A DNA stretch of 64,000 nucleotides from an uncultured Anderseniella sp. (lineage in GTDB: Bacteria; Pseudomonadota; Alphaproteobacteria; Rhizobiales; Aestuariivirgaceae): positions 62,001-126,000 of the forward strand of contig CANKYU010000003.1 in NCBI GenBank assembly GCA_947488295.1. The letters run 5' to 3'. Positions 59,210 to 64,000 of this stretch are shown piece by piece. The stretch's first letter is position 1, and each line of letters begins with the position of its first letter. The position numbers and the translations under genes were made by a program. Under the pieces are notes generated by a model. That model was not told the DNA's origin, did no database searches, and worked only from the letters and a program-made list of their open reading frames with translations.

Positions 59210-59568
59210 GGGCAAGGCTCCTGTTTCGACCGGTAATCGGCAATCAGGCGCATGCCGTGTACCGGCGTGAAATTCCGCCAGTTCAGATACCAGCCCTGCC
59301 TTGCCGTGCGGCTCCGGGTGCGGATGCAGCGCATTTCGAATAAGCAATAGCCGGGCCCGCCATAACCCAGCTCGCGTGCCGTGATGCGGGTTTCGCTGTT
59401 GCCGTCGCAGGCCTGCCAGTCGCTGCGCCAGAATGCACAGCCATGGCGCCGGACCGCGTCGCATTCAATCGGGTCTTCGCCACCTGCCAGCCCGACAGGC
59501 GGTTGCCGGGTCGGCGCTGGTGCCGGGCAGGTTGGTCTGGAAAAATTATGCAGGAAAACGTCACCCAT
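59206..59568 (-). CDS. 120-aa hypothetical protein, S24 regulon
   Basis: A small protein with a Pro-rich N-terminal third (TCPAPAPTRQPPVG) and a compact part containing CDAVRRHGCAFWRSDWQACD and MRCIRTRSRTARQGWYLNWR, with conserved-looking Trp and Cys. Unknown function. GAGG lies 6 nt before ATG 59568; an ATG at 59601 lies between the -10 and transcription start, so it cannot be used. It is transcribed from the TTGACA/TACAAT promoter that carries two repressor sites. Confidence 0.6.
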   Translation of the reverse strand: MGDVFLHNFSRPTCPAPAPTRQPPVGLAGGEDPIECDAVRRHGCAFWRSDWQACDGNSETRITARELGYGGPGYCLFEMRCIRTRSRTARQGWYLNWRNFTPVHGMRLIADYRSKQEPCP

Positions 59569-59601
59569 TGCGGCCTCGCTCAAAGCTGAATATGAGCACA
59601 T

Positions 59602-59631
59602 GATTGTAATAGGTATAGTCCTATATTGTCA
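59602..59631 (-). promoter_or_regulatory. near-consensus promoter of the two small genes
   Basis: Minus strand: TTGACA (59631-59626), an 18-bp spacer and TACAAT (59607-59602). Operator O1 lies wholly in the spacer. Confidence 0.7.
59609..59624. promoter_or_regulatory. S24-repressor operator O1
   Basis: ATAGGTATAGTCCTAT, identical to the site at 60992-61007. It fills the spacer between the -35 and -10 of the small-gene promoter. Confidence 0.7.
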
Positions 59632-59648
59632 ATAGGTATAAACCTATT
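59631..59648. promoter_or_regulatory. S24-repressor operator O2
   Basis: AATAGGTATAAACCTATT, a perfect 7-bp inverted repeat with a 4-bp centre and the same ATAGGTATA core. Centred 23 bp from O1, it touches the -35 on its upstream side, like paired phage operators. Confidence 0.7.
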
Positions 59649-59710
59649 TATGACAGGGAAAATCCGCTTTGCGCAGTTCTGCTGAAGCCCGATGGTGTTA
59701 GCGGGAGCGG

Positions 59711-60244
59711 TTATCGATGGTCAGAACCTGCTGGTCCGGATGCTTTGTGTCTGTGCACTGCCCACACGATCGCCCGGGCAAGCAGGTATCCGGCACCCAG
59801 GAAAATCACGCCGGCGGCGATCACCCGCCCGCTTGCGTATCCCGCACCTTGCGGAAAGCCGGTGACCACCTCGTTGATCAGCCTGTATGCCATCGCGGTC
59901 GCCGACAGTGCAGCGCCGCTGATCAGCGCAATGGTGTTGCTGGTCATCTCGCGCGGGCCGGGGTCGCCGTGCCAGCCGGGCTGGTCTGTGACACCGCCGT
60001 ACTTCACCCTGTGTGCCAGCCTGGCGATTGCGCGTGCCGCCGCATAGCTGATAAGCCCCAGTGTCGCGGCAAGGATAATGGCGCCGAGAAAGGCGGCAGC
60101 CTGATGGGCCATGTCGTAGCGCGGATCAAATGTCAGGGCCAGCAGGATCACGGTGGCCGCGGCAATGAGGACGCACAGCCCGACTCCGATGCGGTGGCCA
60201 AGGTCGTCAAATTCGGCCCTGCGCCTCAGGAATTCGCTGATCAC
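59711..60244 (-). CDS. four-helix membrane protein coupled to the S24 repressor
   Basis: A 177-aa integral membrane protein (GVGLCVLIAAATVILLALTF, AAFLGAIILAATLGLISYAA, ALISGAALSATAMAYRLINE, VIAAGVIFLGAGYLLARAIV) with short charged ends. No family is recognised. The GTG start at 60244 overlaps the repressor stop codon (GTGA), so the two are made together; a longer frame upstream is the shadow of the repressor gene. It could act as membrane effector or sensor of the circuit. Confidence 0.7.
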   Translation of the reverse strand: MISEFLRRRAEFDDLGHRIGVGLCVLIAAATVILLALTFDPRYDMAHQAAAFLGAIILAATLGLISYAAARAIARLAHRVKYGGVTDQPGWHGDPGPREMTSNTIALISGAALSATAMAYRLINEVVTGFPQGAGYASGRVIAAGVIFLGAGYLLARAIVWAVHRHKASGPAGSDHR

Positions 60245-60933
60245 CGGGTGAACCTGCCGACATACCGCCCGACGATGGAGATCTCGTCCAGGCGCAGTTC
60301 CTTCGTCATGTGGTGCGGGTTGTCGGAGCCGACTCGGACCATGATGTCCTCTTCGCCGGGGCCGCTGGACACTTCCAGCCGCTTGACGATGACCCCGCCG
60401 AACTCGTCTGCCAGCACGAACAGGCCCGGCGGCGACGGCTGCCGGATGCGGGTGTCCACGAACACCACATCGCCGTCCAGCAGGGTCGGAGACATGCTGT
60501 CTCCCTGCACCGGAAACGCAGCCAGATTGCCGGGTTTTGCATTGAGGCTGTACAGCAGCCAATCGGGCAGGCGCCAGTGATCGCGCACCACTTCCCGGCT
60601 GAAGGTCATGCCATTTGCGGAATGTGATTCAAGTGCAGTGAACCCGCCTCCGCCGGCGCCCGCGTGCACATCGATTTCCGGTATCTGTTCCTGCGCGCGA
60701 GCAACAGGCCTGCCTGGCCGTACGCCTTGCGGCGCTCCAAGCTCTGCCTCGTCCACGCCGAGCTGTTCGGCCAGCAGCAGGCGGGACCGCTCGTTCAGTT
60801 CCTTCGGAATGCCGCGCTCCAGATATTGTTGCAGATAGGCGTGGTTCTTGCCCAGCGCCAGCGACAGGCTCTTCATGTCGAGTTTGTTGTCGCCGATCAG
60901 CTGGCGAATGCGTTTGCGTACCGGGTCAGTCAT
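60241..60933 (-). CDS. S24-family (CI/LexA-like) self-cleaving repressor
   Basis: A 230-aa protein with an N-terminal helix-turn-helix (about 1-62, KSLSLALGKNHAYLQQYLER) and an S24 peptidase domain. The Ser/Lys dyad is S146 (VQGDSMSPTL) and K184 (GVIVKRLEV). An Ala-Gly pair at 91-94 (VHAGAGGGG) is a plausible self-cleavage site. Such repressors are inactivated by RecA filaments after DNA damage. ATG 60933 is chosen at MTDPVRKR. The recurring 16-bp operator at its own and two neighbouring promoters points to autoregulation. Confidence 0.88.
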   Translation of the reverse strand: MTDPVRKRIRQLIGDNKLDMKSLSLALGKNHAYLQQYLERGIPKELNERSRLLLAEQLGVDEAELGAPQGVRPGRPVARAQEQIPEIDVHAGAGGGGFTALESHSANGMTFSREVVRDHWRLPDWLLYSLNAKPGNLAAFPVQGDSMSPTLLDGDVVFVDTRIRQPSPPGLFVLADEFGGVIVKRLEVSSGPGEEDIMVRVGSDNPHHMTKELRLDEISIVGRYVGRFTR

Positions 60934-60947
60934 AGGAATAAGCCTCT
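60932..60947. promoter_or_regulatory. degenerate operator over the repressor start
   Basis: ATAGGAATAAGCCTCT shares 12 of 16 bases with operator O2 and covers the repressor start codon. It may be a weak fourth site for autorepression. Confidence 0.35.
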
Positions 60948-60984
60948 CAGGCAATAGGAAAAAAGTCAAATAGGAATTTTCCGC

Positions 60985-61013
60985 TTGTAATATAGGTATA
61001 GTCCTATTATGTT
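60985..61013 (+). promoter_or_regulatory. promoter of the GcrA-like gene with operator O3
   Basis: TTGTAA (60985-60990), a 17-bp spacer and TATGTT (61008-61013). The spacer contains ATAGGTATAGTCCTAT (60992-61007), identical to O1. On the minus strand a weaker TTAACA/TATTAC promoter for the repressor overlaps the same site. Confidence 0.7.
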
Positions 61014-61048
61014 AACCTGCCGTATCCGATCATCAGGTGAGGCAGATA

Positions 61049-61669
61049 ATGACAGCAGGCAAACCACCCGCAAAATCGACACCATCCAAATGGACACCGG
61101 AAAAGATCGAGCAGGTCAGGCGGCTGACCGCTGACGGTTACACCTCCCGGCAGATCGGCGCGATGATGAACTCGACCCGAAATGCCATTGTCTCGGTGTG
61201 GCGGCGGTTCGGCATTGAGCCGGTGATCAGGCGCAATACCTGGGACGAGGCCGCCATAGCCCGTGTGGTGCAATTGCTGGATGAACGGTTGAGCTATGCC
61301 GAAATCGCCGCCGAATTCGGTGTCACCCTCGGAACCATCGGCAACGTAGTGACCCGGCACGGCCTCAGGCCACGCAAACCGAAACCCGGCAGGTTCGCCA
61401 TCAAGGCGCCGGATCTTGATGCTGACGCGGTGTTCGACAGGAGCCCGTTCAAGCCGATGTTTGCGGAAGGATTTCAGGGCCAGACCGGCAGGTTGACCAT
61501 GGCGGACCTCGATGACGGTCATTGCCGGTTTCCCATAGACCAGCCGGACGGCACGGTGAGGTTCTGTGCCGGCGCGCAACAGCGCGGCTCGCCCTATTGC
61601 CCTGCCCATCACGCACGCTGCACCGACGGTCCGGCGATCACCTTCAAAAAGCCGCTGAAACGGGGATGA
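61049..61669 (+). CDS. GcrA-family cell-cycle regulator paralogue
   Basis: A 206-aa protein. Two helix-turn-helix-like repeats (about 16-55, WTPEKIEQVRRLTADGYTSR; 65-105, YAEIAAEFGVTLGTIGNVVT) precede a C-terminal GcrA-type domain (LTMADLDDGHCRFPIDQPDG, RFCAGAQQRGSPYCPAHHAR) with Cys 159, 173, 184, 191. GcrA binds RNA polymerase sigma and methylated GANTC promoters in Caulobacter. Second HTH repeat and short length differ from the housekeeping protein, so it is probably a paralogue under S24 control. Confidence 0.8.
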   Translation: MTAGKPPAKSTPSKWTPEKIEQVRRLTADGYTSRQIGAMMNSTRNAIVSVWRRFGIEPVIRRNTWDEAAIARVVQLLDERLSYAEIAAEFGVTLGTIGNVVTRHGLRPRKPKPGRFAIKAPDLDADAVFDRSPFKPMFAEGFQGQTGRLTMADLDDGHCRFPIDQPDGTVRFCAGAQQRGSPYCPAHHARCTDGPAITFKKPLKRG

Positions 61670-61733
61670 CCGCAGGCCTGCGCCTGCGCCCGCCGGCGCA
61701 ATGACGCTATCAGTATTCAAGGAGGTTTCGATC

Positions 61734-62138
61734 ATGACCCGGCCACGAGGGAAAATCGACCAGCTGGCCCGCGAGTGCGGTGTGGAAATCCTGCCCTGCC
61801 ACAAGGCAAGGAGGGGCCACACCTACAAGGTGACCCATGCCCGGCGCACTCTGCAGCGTATGTTGCGCGAGCACGGACCCGGTCATGTCCGCCTGACGCT
61901 GAGATGCATAGTGGAGTCCAGCCGCGCCAATGCATCTGAGCTGCACGACGACACCATAGGCGCGGTATCAGACGTGTTCGCCGAAAACCCGGATATCGCC
62001 GGTATGGACGGCCTGCTGGATGCCTTCGAGGCGTTGAGCCTCACGAAAATCCGCCGCGCCCAGGCCCGGGCGTTCAGGACGGCAAGGCGTCACCGGATCG
62101 CAGCGATACTGGCAGACCGGCTGCTGGGGGAGGGATAG
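61734..62138 (+). CDS. 134-aa hypothetical protein downstream of the GcrA paralogue
   Basis: A basic protein (IDQLARECGVEILPCHKARR, THARRTLQRMLREHGPGHVR, MDGLLDAFEALSLTKIRRAQ, RHRIAAILADRLLGEG). It looks like a DNA-associated phage or plasmid accessory protein, but no family is recognised. AAGGAGGT lies 6 nt before the ATG, an ideal ribosome site. A decayed second copy of its 3' end lies at 63835-63921. Confidence 0.65.
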   Translation: MTRPRGKIDQLARECGVEILPCHKARRGHTYKVTHARRTLQRMLREHGPGHVRLTLRCIVESSRANASELHDDTIGAVSDVFAENPDIAGMDGLLDAFEALSLTKIRRAQARAFRTARRHRIAAILADRLLGEG

Positions 62139-62171
62139 GGAGATCGTCCACGCCAGTTTCCACAGAGCAGT

Positions 62172-62543
62172 CTACTTCGGTGAGACCCTGGGGTCTGTCT
62201 CCAATGCACGCATTTGCTGTACGCGCTGCTCGTCGGTCGTCACTTGCGGTGACAGGTCCTTCACTTCCGGCAGTGCGGTCTGCTGCTGCACAACCGGCTC
62301 CGGCAATGTGTTGAGCGTGTTGCGCGGGCCGTAGGTCGAAGCTGAGCGCATCGACATGCCGGCAAAGGCGATCAACAGCACAGCGACCAGCGCGCTGTTG
62401 ACCAGGGTCTTGTCTTTGGGCCTGAAGTCTCGCGACTTCAGCAGCCAGTGGCGGGCCAGCAGCCCGACACCCACTAGAACCAGCATTGGCGCCAGCACGC
62501 TGAAGCCCAGGGAAAAGCTCAGGTTCAGGAACTGAAAACTCAT
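62172..62543 (-). CDS. 123-aa membrane protein paired with SPFH gene
   Basis: Two N-terminal helices (GFSVLAPMLVLVGVGLLARH, LVNSALVAVLLIAFAGMSMR) and a polar 60-residue tail rich in Gln/Pro/Val (PEPVVQQQTALPEVKDL). No family is recognised. Its ATG overlaps the SPFH stop (ATGA), so the two products are probably partners in a membrane complex. Confidence 0.65.
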   Translation of the reverse strand: MSFQFLNLSFSLGFSVLAPMLVLVGVGLLARHWLLKSRDFRPKDKTLVNSALVAVLLIAFAGMSMRSASTYGPRNTLNTLPEPVVQQQTALPEVKDLSPQVTTDEQRVQQMRALETDPRVSPK

Positions 62544-63454
62544 TTGCGGACCTCCTTGGCAAAGATGCGCTGTTGCATGCCGACGGTGCCGAGTGCGTCA
62601 AACGGCACAAACACCGTATTCGGGTTGATGGCCATTTTCTCCAGCACTTCAAGCCGCCTGTACTGCAGGTACTTGTCTGAAACAGACTCCGCATAAATGG
62701 CGTTTTCCTCGCGCGCGGCTTCGGCTCTTTCGCGGCGCACCTTGCGGTTCAGCTTGGCCTTTTCCAGTTCGGTCTGCAGCTGCACCAGCGCGATCTGCTT
62801 CTTGGCTTCCTGCTCCTCGATTTCAACGCGGCGCTGGGCGGCGATTTCCTTCTGTTTGGTTATCACTTCGGGAAACTGCACATCTGCCAGCGAGAAGCGC
62901 TTTATTGACAATGGCGTGCTCGAAAGCGCCTTGGTCACCACGTCCCTGAGTTCCGCGTTGATCCGCTCGCGGCTCGAGGCTACTTCGTTGATGGTATATT
63001 TGGCCATCGCGGTGCGTACGATTTCGCGCATGATCGGCTGGCCGTAAATGTCGTAGATGCGCGATATGGTTATGACCCCGCCTTTTGAGGTGACCCGGTC
63101 GAAGATACTGTCCAGGGCTTGCGCGTCATTGCGCACCGCCAGCGTAAAGCGAACGTCAAAACTCATATTGAGCTGTTCGCGTGGCATGAAGAGTTTAAAG
63201 GTTTCCTTGATGCCGGTGTCGCTGGCCTCGATGAGCACCAGCCGGTCGCAATACCAAAAGCATGCATCCAGCCGGAAGCGTGATGGCGGGATGCTCTCAG
63301 GCGCGTAACCGTTCTTGGTGAGGATTTTGCCGATATGTGCAGGCGGCACTTCCACCCGCTGGCCGAAAAACGGCGCGACGACGAAGAAACCTGCAATGGC
63401 TGCAAGTACGCAGCTCGATGCGGCTATTCCGAGATATCTTGAACTGAGTTTCAT
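62540..63454 (-). CDS. SPFH/band-7 domain membrane protein
   Basis: A 304-aa protein with one N-terminal membrane helix (LGIAASSCVLAAIAGFFVVA), an SPFH domain (about 30-190, NMSFDVRFTLAVRNDAQALD, IYDIYGQPIMREIVRTAMAK) and a coiled coil (about 195-265, QKEIAAQRRVEIEEQEAKKQ). It is shaped like HflK/HflC or prohibitin, which form ring-like cages around membrane proteases, but is not beside an HflX/HflC partner. GGAG precedes the start at 63454. It overlaps the small membrane gene downstream by 4 bp. Confidence 0.85.
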   Translation of the reverse strand: MKLSSRYLGIAASSCVLAAIAGFFVVAPFFGQRVEVPPAHIGKILTKNGYAPESIPPSRFRLDACFWYCDRLVLIEASDTGIKETFKLFMPREQLNMSFDVRFTLAVRNDAQALDSIFDRVTSKGGVITISRIYDIYGQPIMREIVRTAMAKYTINEVASSRERINAELRDVVTKALSSTPLSIKRFSLADVQFPEVITKQKEIAAQRRVEIEEQEAKKQIALVQLQTELEKAKLNRKVRRERAEAAREENAIYAESVSDKYLQYRRLEVLEKMAINPNTVFVPFDALGTVGMQQRIFAKEVRK

Positions 63455-63834
63455 GTTTTTCTCCTCTCTCAAATTGTTTTTCTTGCGATTATTGGCGGCA
63501 ATCGGCCCCTCCGGATTCCGTTGGGTGCGGAAATCCTCAGAGTCGGGTCATGTTCGGCGTCATGAGTTTCGCGTTGACGCCCGACAGCGCCCGGTTTTTT
63601 GACGCTTAAACAGTTTTGTGTAAAAATAAATTTCCCTTCATAAATAAAGATATGTGCACCGGTGTTCTGAGTTTCAATAGATTCGTCAAAAATATTTTTA
63701 ATCAAATGATTTTTATGATAAAATAATTTTTAAACATAAGAAATTTACAAATATCCAGAAAGCTGACGGTGATATATTGTGCCAAGTAGTGTATGTTCTG
63801 ATATATCCGGTAGTAGGTAAAGCGCCTGACAACA
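63455..63834. other. AT-rich upstream region of the SPFH gene
   Basis: About 380 bp with no convincing gene. The part from 63600 to 63790 is very AT-rich compared with the window and must hold the SPFH promoter on the minus strand; several TTTA/TATAAT-like runs prevent a single choice. Such AT-rich DNA is typical of acquired, silenced segments. Confidence 0.55.
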
Positions 63835-63921
63835 GGTCCGGGCGTCCATGACCACCAGACGTTACCGCATCGCAGCGGTACTGGCAGGCCGTTGGCTGGG
63901 AGAGGGGTAGGGGTATCTGGG
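63835..63921 (+). pseudogene. 3' remnant of a second copy of the 61734 gene
   Basis: The frame ending at 63910 encodes TRRYRIAAVLAGRWLGEG, matching the C-terminus ARRHRIAAILADRLLGEG of the protein at 61734-62138. DNA similarity extends a short way on both sides of this frame. The rest of the gene is missing. It is a leftover of a duplication or recombination. Confidence 0.65.
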
Positions 63922-63948
63922 CACTGTGAAGGGAGTTGAAGTTCATTT

Positions 63949-64000
63949 CGCTCACGCCAGCAGGCTGTCGGCTACGCTCCGCTGGGGCGCACTTCGTGCG
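63949..64000 (+). repeat. multi-hairpin repeat R4, cut by the window end
   Basis: CGCTCACGCCAGCAGGCTG... followed by CTCCGCTGGGGCGCACTTCG, a plus-strand unit of the same family as R1-R3. It continues past the last base. Confidence 0.8.

Noticed and set aside
58986..64000. Intact prophage
   Set aside because: Only the repressor-type switch and small genes are present; no integrase, portal, capsid, tail, lysis or att sites were seen.
1..64000. tRNA or rRNA genes, riboswitches
   Set aside because: No cloverleaf with a GGTTCGAATCC-type arm, rRNA segment or known riboswitch core was recognised by eye in the gaps; a covariance search could still find one.

Overview
The window reads as a chromosomal segment of an alphaproteobacterium, most likely a free-living, possibly marine member of the Hyphomicrobiales or a related order. 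The grounds are the high-GC coding style, a GcrA-type cell-cycle regulator (a family restricted to Alphaproteobacteria), a canonical FixK/FNR box, TRAP (DctP and TAXI) binding proteins, a PACE efflux protein and many LysR regulators (six). No rRNA, tRNA, CRISPR array or phage structural gene was seen.

From 1 to 30 kb lie small metabolic and detoxification units, each with its own regulator: GntR/DMT exporter; ammonium channel with a 54-aa membrane protein and a terminator; two TetR units with visible palindromic operators; DNA glycosylase Tag; an agmatinase-like ureohydrolase; a GST / NTF2-like / tautomerase operon divergent from a LysR gene; a sterol-desaturase-like hydroxylase; a three-gene cluster (racemase, TrpF-like, old-yellow-enzyme) whose first and last genes share a duplicated promoter, Shine-Dalgarno (SD) sequence and N-terminus; a LysR/PACE pair; an ArsR-controlled divergent pair of operons around one palindrome; a cytochrome P450; RidA; and RsgA beside an outer-membrane barrel remnant.

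From 30 to 45 kb: a GT8 glycosyltransferase, a YeeE thiosulfate transporter behind a perfect FixK/FNR box, a lipid kinase / formate-nitrite transporter pair, a zinc-less quinone reductase, GlxA and DJ-1 proteins, two TRAP-type binding proteins without visible membrane subunits, a class II aldolase and a GntP permease with its LysR regulator.

From 45.4 to 52.8 kb is a compact seven-gene nucleoside operon: ribokinase-like PfkB, nucleoside hydrolase, an Fe(II)/2-oxoglutarate dioxygenase, and a BMP-type ABC importer (binding protein, double ATPase, two permeases). Uptake, base-ribose cleavage and ribose phosphorylation are all encoded; the dioxygenase is the unexplained member.

From 53 to 64 kb is a plastic region. 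It starts with a MerF-type mercury transporter and a cysteine-rich partner and holds a family of multi-hairpin intergenic repeats (four loci, both orientations, one bounded by 14-bp inverted ends and carrying three 98-bp tandem units). Interspersed are tautomerase/DUF4865/LysR, a sulfotransferase, an Rrf2/carboxymuconolactone-decarboxylase operon and several unknown genes. At 59-62.2 kb an S24 (CI/LexA-like) repressor appears to control three promoters through a 16-bp operator placed in the -35/-10 spacer. Its targets are two small unknown proteins, its own operon, and a GcrA-paralogue operon. An SPFH/membrane-protein pair and a degenerate second copy of the 3' end of the last gene of that circuit close the window. 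This S24-GcrA circuit and the hairpin repeats are the best candidates for something undescribed.
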